Assembly: GCF_001999765.1 (NCBI RefSeq)
Contig: NZ_KV908326.1
Span: forward strand, 173,770-237,769
Reading direction: 5' to 3'
Source of the DNA: Sinomonas mesophila
Lineage (GTDB): Bacteria > Actinomycetota > Actinomycetes > Actinomycetales > Micrococcaceae
Length of the DNA: 64,000 nucleotides
The notes beneath the pieces are model-generated. The model saw only the letters and a list, made by a program, of their open reading frames with translations. It was not told the origin of the DNA and searched no databases. The translations under genes and the position numbers were made by a program. Numbering within the stretch: position 1 is the stretch's first letter; each line of letters starts with the position of its first letter. Positions 39,314 to 48,158 of the stretch are shown here, piece after piece.

Positions 39314-39949
39314 ATGACCCAGCACGAACCCGCCACCGGAACCACCCGCGGCCTCTCCCGCCGGCGGGTGCTTGCCGCCGCCGGCGCGGCGGCTGCCTCA
39401 GGTATCGCCGCACTCCTCTCCGGCTGCGCGGCCGAGGATCCCCTCGCGGCGCAGGCCCGGGCCGGCGACAACAAGAACTACGTCGCCGGGGACGGGTCGG
39501 TGACCGAGTACACCGCGGCCCAGCGCAAGGATCCCATCGCGTTCACCGGAACGCTCTACGACGGCACGCGCGTCTCGTCCTCCGATTTCGTCGGAGGGGT
39601 CACGGTGCTGAACTTCTGGTTCGCCGCGTGCGCGCCGTGCCGCGTCGAGGCCCCCGAGCTCGAGGCCCTTCACGCCGAGTTCGCGCCTCAGGGCGTCCGA
39701 TTCTACGGCGTGAACCTCCGGGACGAGCAGGGCACCGCCGGGGCGTTCGAGCAGACCTTCGGGGTCTCCTACCCGAGCTTCAACGACGCAGACGGCCAGG
39801 TCCTCCTCGCGGTCGCGGGCATGGTGCCGCCGGGCGCCGTCCCGACGACGCTCGTGCTCGACAAGCAGGGCCGCGTCGCCTCGCGCGTCCTGGGCCAGCT
39901 CGAGCGGGGCACCCTCAAGGCCCTCATCTCGTCCGCGGCGGCCGAGTAG
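39314..39949 (+). CDS. TlpA-family disulfide reductase lipoprotein
   Basis: A 211-residue thioredoxin-fold protein exported by the Tat route: LSRRRVLAAAG twin-arginine motif (~14-24) followed by a hydrophobic stretch and lipobox LLSGC (~40). The redox site is CAPC in WFAACAPCRVEAPEL (~100-115), with the cis-Pro region PPGAVPTTLVLD (~176). It would act outside the membrane, receiving electrons from CcdA to keep apocytochrome c cysteines reduced for haem attachment. The start at 39314 is preceded by GAGAGAGCAGAG. It ends one base before ccdA. Confidence 0.9.
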   Translation: MTQHEPATGTTRGLSRRRVLAAAGAAAASGIAALLSGCAAEDPLAAQARAGDNKNYVAGDGSVTEYTAAQRKDPIAFTGTLYDGTRVSSSDFVGGVTVLNFWFAACAPCRVEAPELEALHAEFAPQGVRFYGVNLRDEQGTAGAFEQTFGVSYPSFNDADGQVLLAVAGMVPPGAVPTTLVLDKQGRVASRVLGQLERGTLKALISSAAAE

Positions 39950-39950
39950 C

Positions 39951-40709
39951 GTGGGCGTCCCGGCCAACAGCTTCAGCGACGCCGTCCTGAACGGCTCGCT
40001 GCTCATCGCCCTGCCCGTCGCCCTGCTCGCGGGCCTCGTCTCCTTCCTCTCCCCGTGCGTCCTCCCGCTCGTCCCGGGCTACCTCGGCTACGTCACGGGC
40101 CTGACCGGCGTGGACCTCGACAAGCAGAGGCGTGGGCGCATGGTCGGCGGCATCGGGCTGTTCGTGCTCGGATTCACCGCGGTGTTCGTCGCGACCGGAG
40201 CCGTGTTCGGCCAGCTCGGCTCGTGGCTCGCCATCTCCTCGGGCTGGCTCACGCGCGTGCTGGGCATCGTCGTCGTGCTCATGGGCATCGTCTTCATGGG
40301 CGGGCTCGGCATCTTCCAGCGGGAGGCGCGCGTCCACGCACGCCCGCCCGCGGGGCTGTGGGGCGCGCCCCTGCTCGGGGTCACGTTCGGCCTCGGCTGG
40401 GTCCCGTGCATCGGCCCGACGCTCGCCGCCGTCCAGCTGCTCGCGTTCTCGGACGGCGCGAGCGCCTACAAGGGCGCGCTCCTGACCTTCGTCTACTGCC
40501 TCGGCCTCGGCATCCCGTTCGTGCTCATCGCCCTCGGCGTGCGGCGCGGCCTGGGGGCCATGGCGTTCTTCAAGAAGCACCGCCGGGCCCTCCAGGCCTC
40601 GGGCGGCGGCCTGCTGATCCTCGTCGGGGTCCTCATGGTCTCCGGCGTGTGGAGCCACTGGATCAGCCAGCTGCAGATCTGGATCGGAACCGTGGAGCTG
40701 CCCGTCTGA
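39951..40709 (+). CDS. ccdA: cytochrome c biogenesis protein CcdA
   Basis: A 252-residue membrane protein with six hydrophobic segments that passes reducing equivalents from cytoplasmic thioredoxin to the extracytoplasmic TlpA-type protein. The two redox cysteines are in FLSPCVLPLVPGYLGYVTG (helix 1, ~30) and GLGWVPCIGPTLAAV (~150). The start is GTG, one base after the tlpA stop; the end overlaps the resB ATG (ATGA). Confidence 0.93.
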   Translation: MGVPANSFSDAVLNGSLLIALPVALLAGLVSFLSPCVLPLVPGYLGYVTGLTGVDLDKQRRGRMVGGIGLFVLGFTAVFVATGAVFGQLGSWLAISSGWLTRVLGIVVVLMGIVFMGGLGIFQREARVHARPPAGLWGAPLLGVTFGLGWVPCIGPTLAAVQLLAFSDGASAYKGALLTFVYCLGLGIPFVLIALGVRRGLGAMAFFKKHRRALQASGGGLLILVGVLMVSGVWSHWISQLQIWIGTVELPV

Positions 40710-42436
40710 TGAGCGAGAAGAACACGTCCCCGACCGAGCCCGCGCCCGCGGCGCGGGGCAAGCAGTCCCAGCGCGGCGACGTCGCCCTCCCCGCCCTCGG
40801 CGTGCTCGGCATGCTGCGCTGGGCGTGGACGCAGCTGACGAGCATGAAGACGGCGCTCTTCCTGCTCCTGCTGCTCGCCGTCGCCGCCGTGCCGGGCTCG
40901 CTGTTCCCGCAGCGCCCCGCGAACCCCGCCGTCGTGACGCAGTACCTCAAGGACCACCCCGACTACGGCCCGGTCCTCGACACGCTGCAGATGTTCGACG
41001 TCTACTCCTCGGCGTGGTTCTCGGCCGTCTACCTTCTCCTCTTCATCTCGCTCATCGGCTGCATCATCCCGCGCGCCATCGCGCACTGGAGGCAGTGGCG
41101 CTCCCAGCCCCCGCGCACGCCCGCGCGGCTGAGCCGCCTGTCCGAGTACGGAACCCTCGTGGTGCCCGCCGAGAAGCGGCTCGGCGCGGCGCACGCGGCG
41201 GAGCAGGCTGCCGCCGTGCTGAAGAGGCGCGGCTACCGCGTTGACCTCCGCCCGGGCGACGCTCCGAACGCCTTCAGCTCGGTGGGCGCCGAGAAGGGCT
41301 ACCTCAAGGAGCTCGGCAACCTCTGCTTCCACGCCGGCCTCGTCGGCGTGCTCGTCTCGGTCGCGATCGGCGGGCTCTTCGGCTACAGCGGCCAGCGCAC
41401 GCTCGTCGAGGGCGAGACGTTCGTCAACACGCTCGTCGGCTACGACACCTTCACGCCGGGGACGAACTTCCAGTCCTCCTCGCTCTCCCCCTACTCGCTC
41501 CAGCTGGACAGGTTCGAGGTCCGCTACGACCGCGAGTCGGTCAAGCAGTTCGGCCAGCCGCTCGACTTCACGGGGTACCTGACCACGACGGACTCGCCGG
41601 ACGCCGAGCCCCGGCAGCGCATCCTGAAGGTCAACGACCCTGTCATGATCGGCGGGACGAGCGTCTACCTCGTGGGCAACGGCTACGCCCCCGTGGTGAC
41701 GGTGCGCGGCGGGGACGGGCAGATCGCCTACCAGGGCCCGATCCCCTCCATCCCCACCGACGCCGTCTACACCTCGACGATCGTCATCAAGGCCCCGGAC
41801 GCTCGTCCTACGCAGCTGGGCTTCGTGGGCTTCTTCCTCCCGACCTCGGTGGAGGGGAAGGACGGCGTCGCCTTCAGCGCCGACCCGGACCCGCTCAACG
41901 TCCAGCTCAACCTCAACTCCTACGTGGGCGATCTGGGCCTCGACGCCGGGACACCGCAGAACGTCTACGCGCTCGACATCGCGAAGCTCACCCAGGTCAA
42001 CGGCCGGGACAAGCCCGCGGGCGGAATCGTGCTCGGGGCGGGCGAGTCGTACACGCTCCCCGACGGGCAGGGCTCGATCAGCTTCGACGGCCTCAAGCGC
42101 TTCGTCGCGCTCGACATCCACCACAACCCGGGCCAGCTCGGCGCGCTGGCCTTCTCGGTCTTCTCCCTCATGGGCCTCGTCATCTCGCTCTTCCTGAGCC
42201 GGCGGCGCCTGTGGGTGCGCGTGGGCCAGCACGAGGACGGCCGCACGATGGTCGAGTACGGCCTCCTCGCCCGCGGCGAGGACTACGGGCTCGCCGCCGA
42301 GGGTCGCGCGGTCCGGGCCGCCCTCGCCGAGGCCTGGGGCCTCCCCGCCGGCCCGGAACAGACGCCGTCTGCAGGACAAGGCACAGCCGCCGACGCGACG
42401 CCCACCACTTCCACCCCCACGCACAAGGACGCATGA
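40709..42436 (+). CDS. resB: cytochrome c biogenesis protein ResB
   Basis: A 575-residue component of the system II (Ccs) haem-cytochrome c synthase. Three N-terminal membrane segments (MKTALFLLLLLAVAAVPGSLFPQ at ~50, VYLLLFISLIGCIIP at ~112, NLCFHAGLVGVLVSVAIGGLFG at ~208) are followed by a ~300-residue extracytoplasmic domain and a last helix (ALAFSVFSLMGLVISLFL at ~480). GSLFPQRPAN is the typical ResB motif. It forms a complex with CcsB that moves haem outward. It overlaps ccdA and ccsB by a few bases, so the operon is tightly coupled. Confidence 0.93.
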   Translation: MSEKNTSPTEPAPAARGKQSQRGDVALPALGVLGMLRWAWTQLTSMKTALFLLLLLAVAAVPGSLFPQRPANPAVVTQYLKDHPDYGPVLDTLQMFDVYSSAWFSAVYLLLFISLIGCIIPRAIAHWRQWRSQPPRTPARLSRLSEYGTLVVPAEKRLGAAHAAEQAAAVLKRRGYRVDLRPGDAPNAFSSVGAEKGYLKELGNLCFHAGLVGVLVSVAIGGLFGYSGQRTLVEGETFVNTLVGYDTFTPGTNFQSSSLSPYSLQLDRFEVRYDRESVKQFGQPLDFTGYLTTTDSPDAEPRQRILKVNDPVMIGGTSVYLVGNGYAPVVTVRGGDGQIAYQGPIPSIPTDAVYTSTIVIKAPDARPTQLGFVGFFLPTSVEGKDGVAFSADPDPLNVQLNLNSYVGDLGLDAGTPQNVYALDIAKLTQVNGRDKPAGGIVLGAGESYTLPDGQGSISFDGLKRFVALDIHHNPGQLGALAFSVFSLMGLVISLFLSRRRLWVRVGQHEDGRTMVEYGLLARGEDYGLAAEGRAVRAALAEAWGLPAGPEQTPSAGQGTAADATPTTSTPTHKDA

Positions 42437-43428
42437 TGCCTGAGATCAATCCGCTCCTCGGCTCGTACAGCGAGCTGTTCATGCTGCTGACGGCGGGCAC
42501 CTACGCCGTTGCGTTCTTCGCCTTCGCGTGGGACGTCGCCACGAGCGGGCGCGTCGCCCAGCTCGACGCCGCGCGGCTGGCCGGCCAGAAGGCGGCGGCC
42601 CAGACGGCGGGCGCGCAGGGTGCCGTGGCGACCGCCGTCGTCGCCGATCCCGGCCTCACGTACGTGGGCACGCGCAAGGCCGCGCGCGTCGGCGTCGCCC
42701 TGAGCATCCTCGGCCTCGCGCTGCATGCGGCCGGCGTCGTGACCCGCGGCATCGCGGCCGGGCGCGTGCCCTGGGGCAACATGTACGAGTTCTGCACGAC
42801 CGGCGCGTTCCTCGTCGTCGCCGTCTTCCTCGCCGTCCTGATCAGACGCGACCTGCGCTTCCTCGGCATCTTCGTCCTTGGCCTCGCGACCGTCATGATG
42901 GTCGCCGCCGCCGTCGCCTTCTGGACGCCCGTCGGCCACCTCGTCCCGGCGCTGCAGAGCTACTGGCTCATCATCCACGTCTCGATCGCCGTGCTCTCCT
43001 CGGCGCTCTTCACGCTGACCTTCTCGCTCGGCGTCCTGCAGCTCATCCAGGGCCGCCGCGAGGCCCGCATCGCGGCGGGCGAGGCCGAGCGCAGCGGGTT
43101 CATGCGGATCGTGCCGAGCTCGCTCACGCTCGAGACCCTCAGCTACCGGATCAACACGATCGCGTTCGTCGGCTGGACCCTGACCGTCATGTTCGGCGCG
43201 ATCTGGGCCGAGAAGGCGTGGGGCCGCTTCTGGGGCTGGGACACCAAGGAGGTCTGGAGCTTCGTGATCTGGGTCGTCTACGCGGCCTACCTGCACGCGC
43301 GCGCGACCCGCGGCTGGAACGGCGCCCGCGCCGCGTGGCTCTCGATCGTCGGCTACCTCTGCGTGATCTTCAACTTCACGATCGTGAACATGTACTTCTC
43401 GGGGCTGCACTCCTACTCGGGGCTCTGA
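42433..43428 (+). CDS. ccsB: cytochrome c biogenesis protein CcsB/ResC
   Basis: A 331-residue membrane protein with eight hydrophobic segments, the catalytic haem-handling subunit of system II. The tryptophan-rich haem motif is WGRFWGWDTKEVWSF (~258-272), with conserved His in SYWLIIHVSIAVLS (~180) and near the C-terminus (YLHARATRGW). WGNMYEF (~115) is also typical. The start is ATG at 42433, overlapping the resB stop; the next codon is also ATG. It ends the five-gene maturation operon. Confidence 0.93.
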   Translation: MMPEINPLLGSYSELFMLLTAGTYAVAFFAFAWDVATSGRVAQLDAARLAGQKAAAQTAGAQGAVATAVVADPGLTYVGTRKAARVGVALSILGLALHAAGVVTRGIAAGRVPWGNMYEFCTTGAFLVVAVFLAVLIRRDLRFLGIFVLGLATVMMVAAAVAFWTPVGHLVPALQSYWLIIHVSIAVLSSALFTLTFSLGVLQLIQGRREARIAAGEAERSGFMRIVPSSLTLETLSYRINTIAFVGWTLTVMFGAIWAEKAWGRFWGWDTKEVWSFVIWVVYAAYLHARATRGWNGARAAWLSIVGYLCVIFNFTIVNMYFSGLHSYSGL

Positions 43429-43570
43429 GGGCTCGCCGGCCCCTCGGGCCCGTCGACGGCGTCGATCGCGATCTCGCCATCCGGGCGTTCATGGATTCCG
43501 AGGACCAGAGTCTGTGGGGCCAGATGTTCGCGATGTCGGTTCTGCCCCTCGCCCCGATCATCGGCTGAGC

Positions 43571-43837
43571 TCAGAGCCCGCGCAGGAAGTCGGGGTCGTC
43601 GTCCGGGGCAATCGGGCGGCGGCCCCGCCCCCTGCCCGTGGAGGGCGGGGGAGTGGCCTTGCGCGGGCGCCCGAAGATGAACCAGAGGGCCGTGCCCACG
43701 GCCGGCAGGAGGGACACGAGGAACCAGCTCGTCTTGGAGATGCCGCCGCGCACCGCGCGGCGGTCGCTCATCGCGCAGTCGACCATCCCATAGAGCCAAA
43801 GGGCGACGATCAGGATGATGGGCAGAACGCGGATCAT
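43571..43837 (-). CDS. PLDc_N-type small membrane protein
   Basis: An 88-residue protein with two hydrophobic segments (VLPIILIVALWLYGMVDC and TSWFLVSLLPAVGTALWFIFG) and a basic Pro-rich tail. The arrangement matches the 'phospholipase D nuclease N-terminal' (PLDc_N) domain, which occurs as stand-alone membrane proteins in actinobacteria; there is no phospholipase activity in such forms. It is divergent from the DUF4229 gene, 25 bp away. The 142-bp gap to ccsB holds nothing recognisable. Confidence 0.82.
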   Translation of the reverse strand: MIRVLPIILIVALWLYGMVDCAMSDRRAVRGGISKTSWFLVSLLPAVGTALWFIFGRPRKATPPPSTGRGRGRRPIAPDDDPDFLRGL

Positions 43838-43862
43838 AGGACCATTTTAGTAAGCTCGTCCA

Positions 43863-44207
43863 GTGGCATCCCTGAAGTACTTCCTGATTCGCACCATACT
43901 CTTCGTCGTCCCGTTCGCCGTCTTCATGGCCCTCGGGATCAGCCCGCTCCTCTCGGCACTGTACGCCGTGCTCATCGCCTTCGCGATCAACTACCTGTTC
44001 CTGCTCCGCCAGCGGGACGACGCCGCCCAGGAGGTCCGGGAAGTCTTCGGCGGCCGGAAGCAGGTCCGCTCGAGCCGGGAGCTCGAGGACGCCGAGGCCG
44101 AGGACGCGCTCGGCGGGGAGCCCCGGCCCGAGGGTGGGCCCGCGGCCGGCCACGCTGACGGCAAGGACAAGCCCGAGGGCAAGGACAAGCCCGAAGACCA
44201 GGCCTAG
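43863..44207 (+). CDS. DUF4229 domain membrane protein
   Basis: A 114-residue protein: YFLIRTILFVVPFAVFMALGI and LLSALYAVLIAFAINYLFLL are two membrane helices, then a charged tail with Glu/Asp and Lys-Pro-Glu-Gly repeats (GKDKPEGKDKPED). It matches the actinobacterial DUF4229 family, commonly next to menaquinone genes. The start is GTG at 43863. Function unknown. Confidence 0.85.
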   Translation: MASLKYFLIRTILFVVPFAVFMALGISPLLSALYAVLIAFAINYLFLLRQRDDAAQEVREVFGGRKQVRSSRELEDAEAEDALGGEPRPEGGPAAGHADGKDKPEGKDKPEDQA

Positions 44208-44216
44208 ACGTACTTG

Positions 44217-44239
44217 CCGGCCCCTGGAGAGGGGGCCGG
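44217..44239 (+). terminator. terminator after the DUF4229 gene
   Basis: CCGGCCCC and GGGGCCGG pair over 8 bp around a 7-nt loop, ten bases past the stop. It is GC-only with no U-tract. The rest of the 44240-44398 gap shows no gene. Confidence 0.6.
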
Positions 44240-44398
44240 TCCGGCCGGCCTCGATGGCACAGCGTGCGCATCGCGAACCTGCAGCTTTCCTGCGACACAC
44301 CGGTGAATGCACCGCGGAAGGCTACGGTGTCGCCGGGAACCTACGGCCTCGTCGGGGCGTGAGTCTCCCGGAATCGCCTCGCTCCGCCCCGAGCCAGC

Positions 44399-45319
44399 CT
44401 AGACCGCTGCCCCCAGCACGATCGCGAGCGAGAACAGCGCGGCATAGCCGAGGTTCATCAGCCCGGTCTGCTGCAGGACGGGGACGAGCCGGATCCCGCG
44501 CTTGCCCCCGAGCATGAGCCATGCGGGCGTGAGGCACGCGGGCACGAGCAGGAGCACGAGAAGCATCCACGGGTTCCACGGCGCGAGCACGAGCGGGGAC
44601 AGCACCGCGATCCCGAGCATCCACACATACGCCTTGCGGGCCCGCGTGTCGCCGAGGCGCACCGCCATGGTCCGCTTCCCGGAGACACGGTCCGTGGGGA
44701 TGTCCCGGACGTTGTTGGCCATGAGCAGCGCATCCGCGATGAGGCCCGTCCCGATCGCGCCGATCCACGCCGCGGGGCTGAGCGTGCCCGCCTGCGTGTA
44801 GGTCGTGCCGAGCGTGGCCACGAGGCCGAAGAACACGAACACGAACACGTCCCCGAGCCCGAGGTAGCCGTACGGGTTCTTCCCACCCGTGTACCCCCAC
44901 GCGGCGGCGACGCAGCCGAGCCCGACGAGGAGCAGCCACCACGTCTGCGACAGGACCACGAGGGCGAGGCCGAAGACCATCGCCGCGCCGAACGCGGCGA
45001 ATGCCGCGCGCTTGACGGCGGCCGGCTCGGCCGCGCGCGAGCCCGTGAGCCGGAAGGGGCCCACCCGATTGTCGTCAGTGCCGCGCACGCCGTCGGAGTA
45101 GTCGTTCGCGTAGTTGACGCCTACCTGGAGAAGGAGGGCGACGAGCGCCGCGAGGACGGCGTTGACGGGCCTGAAGGCGTCGAGACCGAAGGCCGCGGCG
45201 CTGCCGATCACCACGGGCGCGACGGCCATGGGCAGGGTCCGCGGCCTCGAGCCGGCGATCCACTGGGCGGGAGTTGCCACGCGTTTGGTCCTCTGGGTCT
45301 GGTTCTTGCGATGGTTCAT
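44399..45319 (-). CDS. menA: 1,4-dihydroxy-2-naphthoate polyprenyltransferase
   Basis: A 306-residue UbiA-family membrane enzyme that attaches the isoprenoid tail to DHNA, making demethylmenaquinone. The two Asp-rich metal sites are visible: NYANDYSDGVRGTDDNR (~70-86) and NNVRDIPTDRVSGKRTM (~202-218). About eight or nine hydrophobic helices surround them. The chosen ATG (45317-45319) has only a weak ribosome site; starts slightly upstream are possible. It is the last gene of menB-menE-menA on this strand, in keeping with menaquinone as the only respiratory quinone of actinobacteria. Confidence 0.93.
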   Translation of the reverse strand: MNHRKNQTQRTKRVATPAQWIAGSRPRTLPMAVAPVVIGSAAAFGLDAFRPVNAVLAALVALLLQVGVNYANDYSDGVRGTDDNRVGPFRLTGSRAAEPAAVKRAAFAAFGAAMVFGLALVVLSQTWWLLLVGLGCVAAAWGYTGGKNPYGYLGLGDVFVFVFFGLVATLGTTYTQAGTLSPAAWIGAIGTGLIADALLMANNVRDIPTDRVSGKRTMAVRLGDTRARKAYVWMLGIAVLSPLVLAPWNPWMLLVLLLVPACLTPAWLMLGGKRGIRLVPVLQQTGLMNLGYAALFSLAIVLGAAV

Positions 45320-45342
45320 GGGGGCCGGGCCGTGCGCTCGCC

Positions 45343-46524
45343 TCATGGCTGCGAGCGGTGCGCGGAGCGCAGGATCTCGGTCAGGGCCGCGCGGTCGGGC
45401 TTGCCGGTCGCCAGATGGGGGAGGTCCTCGAGCGTGACCCATACCCTGGGCGCGAGCCGGCCCAGGCGCACGACGGCGTCGGCCCGGACCGCCTTCAGGT
45501 CCGCCTCCGGGACGAGCACCACCGCGGCCGCGAGCGCCTGGCCCCACTCCGGGTCGTCGACGCCGGCGACGAACGCCTCGCGCACGGCGTCGAGCGCCTC
45601 GAGCTCGGCCGCGACACGCGCGGCGGAGGCCTTGACGCCGCCGGTGATGACGACGTCGTCCGCGCGCCCGAGCACGTGGAGGCGCCCGTCGTCGCCCATC
45701 TCGCCGACATCCGAGCTCACGTACCAGCGGATGCCGTCCTCGTCCGTGCGGAAGTGCTCGGCCGTGCGGTCCGGGTCGCCCACGTAGCCGGAGGCGACGA
45801 CGGCGCCGCCGAGCCACACGCGCCCGTCCACGAGCTCCACCTCGACGCCCTCGAGCGGCTGGCCGTCGTACACGCAGCCGCCGCACGTCTCGGCCGAGCC
45901 GTACGTCGTCACGACGTGCACGCCCTCCTCGCGGGCGCGCTCGAGCAGCCGCGGAGGTATCGGGGCCCCGCCGAGCAGGACGGCGTTGAAGCGCCGCAGG
46001 GCCGCCATGGCGCGCGGCGAGGCGTCGTCGAGGAGCCGGCGCAGCTGCGTGGGCACGAGGGACGTGTAGCGGATCGGGTCGGTGAGCTGCTCGGCGGCCT
46101 CGGCGAAGCCCTCCGGCGTGAAGCCCTCCGAGAGGTCCATGGCCCACGGGCGGGTCCCCGCGAAGAGCGAGCGGACGAGGACCTGAACGCCGGCGATGTA
46201 CTCGAGCGGTAGGGCCAGCAGCCACTGGCCCTCGCCCTTGAGCGCGATCGCCGTGCCCATTGACGAGGCCGCGAGCGCGTCGACCGTGAGGGCGGTCGCC
46301 TTGGGCGCGCCCGTCGAGCCGGAGGTGCGCACGACGACGGCCGTCCCCTCGGGCAGCCCGGCGGCGGCCTGCGAGGGGCGCCAGAGCCGCCACGCGTCGT
46401 CGTGCGCCTCGCCTCGGTGGGCGGCGCGGCCGGGCACGCCGCCGCCCGCAGGGCCGAACTCGACGGCGGGCCCCTCGCCCGCGAGCGCCGCGGCGAGGGC
46501 GGTGAGCACTGGGTTCAGGTTCAC
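45343..46524 (-). CDS. menE: o-succinylbenzoate-CoA ligase
   Basis: A 393-residue ANL-superfamily adenylating enzyme. The P-loop is VVVRTSGSTGAPKATALT (~63-80), the adenylate motif TTYGSAETCGGCVYDG (~208), followed by VELVDGRVWLGG, DGIRWYVSSDVGEMGDDGRLHVLGRADDVVITGG (hinge Asp) and the C-terminal Lys in HLATGKPDRAAL. It is shorter than most ANL ligases, as is typical of actinobacterial MenE. It activates o-succinylbenzoate for ring closure by MenB. It lies 20 bp after menB. Confidence 0.9.
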   Translation of the reverse strand: MNLNPVLTALAAALAGEGPAVEFGPAGGGVPGRAAHRGEAHDDAWRLWRPSQAAAGLPEGTAVVVRTSGSTGAPKATALTVDALAASSMGTAIALKGEGQWLLALPLEYIAGVQVLVRSLFAGTRPWAMDLSEGFTPEGFAEAAEQLTDPIRYTSLVPTQLRRLLDDASPRAMAALRRFNAVLLGGAPIPPRLLERAREEGVHVVTTYGSAETCGGCVYDGQPLEGVEVELVDGRVWLGGAVVASGYVGDPDRTAEHFRTDEDGIRWYVSSDVGEMGDDGRLHVLGRADDVVITGGVKASAARVAAELEALDAVREAFVAGVDDPEWGQALAAAVVLVPEADLKAVRADAVVRLGRLAPRVWVTLEDLPHLATGKPDRAALTEILRSAHRSQP

Positions 46525-46544
46525 GGCTGCCTTCCGTTGCGGGG

Positions 46545-47507
46545 TCAGAAGTAGTAGGGGAACGGGGTCCAGTCCGGCTCGCGCTTGGCGAGGAACGCGT
46601 CGCGGCCCTCGACGGCCTCGTCAGTCATGTAGGCCAGGCGTGTGGCCTCGCCCGCGAAGACCTGCTGGCCCGCGAGCCCGTCGTCGGCGAGGTTGAACGC
46701 GAACTTGAGCATGCGCACGGCCTGGGGGGACTGGCGCGCGATGTCCGCGGCGTACTCGAGCGCGACCTCCTCGAGCCGCGCGTGGTCCACGGCCTCGTTC
46801 ACGGCGCCCATCGCGACCATGTCCTCGGCCGAGTACTCGCGGGCGAGGAAGAAGATCTCCCGGGCGCGCTTCTGGCCGATCTGGCGGGCCAGGAGCGCCG
46901 AGCCGTAGCCGGCGTCGAACGAGCCGACGGTCGCGTCGGTCTGCTTGAACTTCCCGTGCTCGCGGCTCGCGATCGTGAGGTCCGCGACGACGTGCAGCGA
47001 GTGCCCGCCGCCGGCCGCCCAGCCGTTGACGACGGCGATGACCACCTTGGGCATGGTCCGCATGAGCCGCTGGACCTCCAGGATGTGGAGCCGGCCTGCT
47101 CGGGCCGGGTCGATCGTCTCGGCCGTGTCGCCGGAGGCGTACCTGTAGCCCTCGCGGCCGCGGATGCGCTGGTCCCCGCCCGAGCAGAAGGCGTGGCCGC
47201 CGTCTCTGAGGGACGGGCCGTTGCCGGTCAGGAGCACCGTCGCGACGTCGGGCGTCATGCGCGCGTGGTCCATCGCGCGGTACAGCTCGTCGACCGTGCC
47301 GGGGCGGAAGGCGTTGCGCACCTCGGGGCGGTTGAACGCGATCCGCACCGTGGGCAGGTCGCGGACGACGGCGCCGGACGGGTCCCGCTCGACCTGCCGG
47401 TGGTAGGTGAGGTCCTCGAAGCCGAACCCCTCGACCTCGCGCCAGCGGGTCGGGTCGAAGGTGTCGGAGACATTCTCGGGCAGGGCACTCGACGCAGTGG
47501 TGGTCAC
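46545..47507 (-). CDS. menB: 1,4-dihydroxy-2-naphthoyl-CoA synthase
   Basis: A 320-residue crotonase-fold enzyme performing the Dieckmann-type ring closure in menaquinone synthesis. Seen: RIAFNRPEVRNAFRPGTVDE (~55), FCSGGDQRIRGREGYRYASGD (~110-130; the GDQR loop is diagnostic of MenB), VNGWAAGGGHSLHVVADLTIAS (~163), TVGSFDAGYGSALLARQIG (~193) and the C-terminal WTPFPYYF, also typical. It carries the ~30-residue N-terminal extension usual for MenB. It heads the menB-menE-menA set. Confidence 0.95.
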   Translation of the reverse strand: MTTTASSALPENVSDTFDPTRWREVEGFGFEDLTYHRQVERDPSGAVVRDLPTVRIAFNRPEVRNAFRPGTVDELYRAMDHARMTPDVATVLLTGNGPSLRDGGHAFCSGGDQRIRGREGYRYASGDTAETIDPARAGRLHILEVQRLMRTMPKVVIAVVNGWAAGGGHSLHVVADLTIASREHGKFKQTDATVGSFDAGYGSALLARQIGQKRAREIFFLAREYSAEDMVAMGAVNEAVDHARLEEVALEYAADIARQSPQAVRMLKFAFNLADDGLAGQQVFAGEATRLAYMTDEAVEGRDAFLAKREPDWTPFPYYF

Positions 47508-47591
47508 GGGAAGCCAGTCTAGTCGGGGGCCATGGCCGCGCGGGCGACGGGCGTCATCACCGCTGGCGGCATCAGAAGCCGGGCCAGACCT

Positions 47592-48158
47592 TCATCGGTG
47601 GACTGCGTAGGTTGCATTGACCATGCCGTTGCCGCTCGTGGTGCTGGAGAGAAGACGTAGTTGGACGTCGTGATCAAGGAAGCCGAAGAGCGGAAGCCCG
47701 TGTCCGAGGAGCACGGGGGCCCACCCGATGCTGATCTCGTCGATGAGGTCAGCGCGCAGAAAGGTCTGGATGACTTTGCCGCCGTCGACATAGACCTGAC
47801 GGGCACCGAACCGATCGAGTGCTGTGATGGCCTCGTCAAGGTCTCGAACGACAGTGATGCGGTCATCGTCGGCCCGGAGGGTGGTGGACAAGACGATCAC
47901 GCGCTTGTGCGCGTACGGCCATGCGCCGAAGGTCAGCACCTTCTCGTAGGTGCCTCGTCCCATGACGAGGTGATCAATCATCGGGAAGAAGGAGTCCCAA
48001 CTCAGTGCCTCTGCGCTGTTGGTGGCAGTCGCACGGTGCGGCACCGGTGCGGGGTCGGTCAGCCAGCCGATGTCGCCATCGGGACGGGCGATGAAGCCAT
48101 CGAGGCTTGCGCCGATGAAGACTCGGCCTGTCCAGCCGCGGGTGTGGGTCATGACCAT
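47592..48158 (-). CDS. dihydrofolate reductase family protein (RibD C-terminal-like)
   Basis: A 188-residue reductase-fold protein: GRVFIGASLDGFIARPDGDIGWL (~10-32), LVMGRGTYEKVLTFGAWPYAHKRVIVLS (~65-92) and VYVDGGKVIQTFLRADLIDEISIGWAPVLLG (~118) are family features of the YyaP/RibD C-terminal group. The natural substrate is not known for this group. Its start overlaps the upstream TetR gene by ten bases, so the two are co-transcribed and the regulator probably controls the pair. Confidence 0.87.
   Translation of the reverse strand: MVMTHTRGWTGRVFIGASLDGFIARPDGDIGWLTDPAPVPHRATATNSAEALSWDSFFPMIDHLVMGRGTYEKVLTFGAWPYAHKRVIVLSTTLRADDDRITVVRDLDEAITALDRFGARQVYVDGGKVIQTFLRADLIDEISIGWAPVLLGHGLPLFGFLDHDVQLRLLSSTTSGNGMVNATYAVHR

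Noticed and set aside
43429..43570. A short minus-strand frame between ccsB and the PLDc_N gene
   Set aside because: Ser/Arg-rich, no start signal and it overlaps the end of ccsB; typical of spurious frames in GC-rich DNA.
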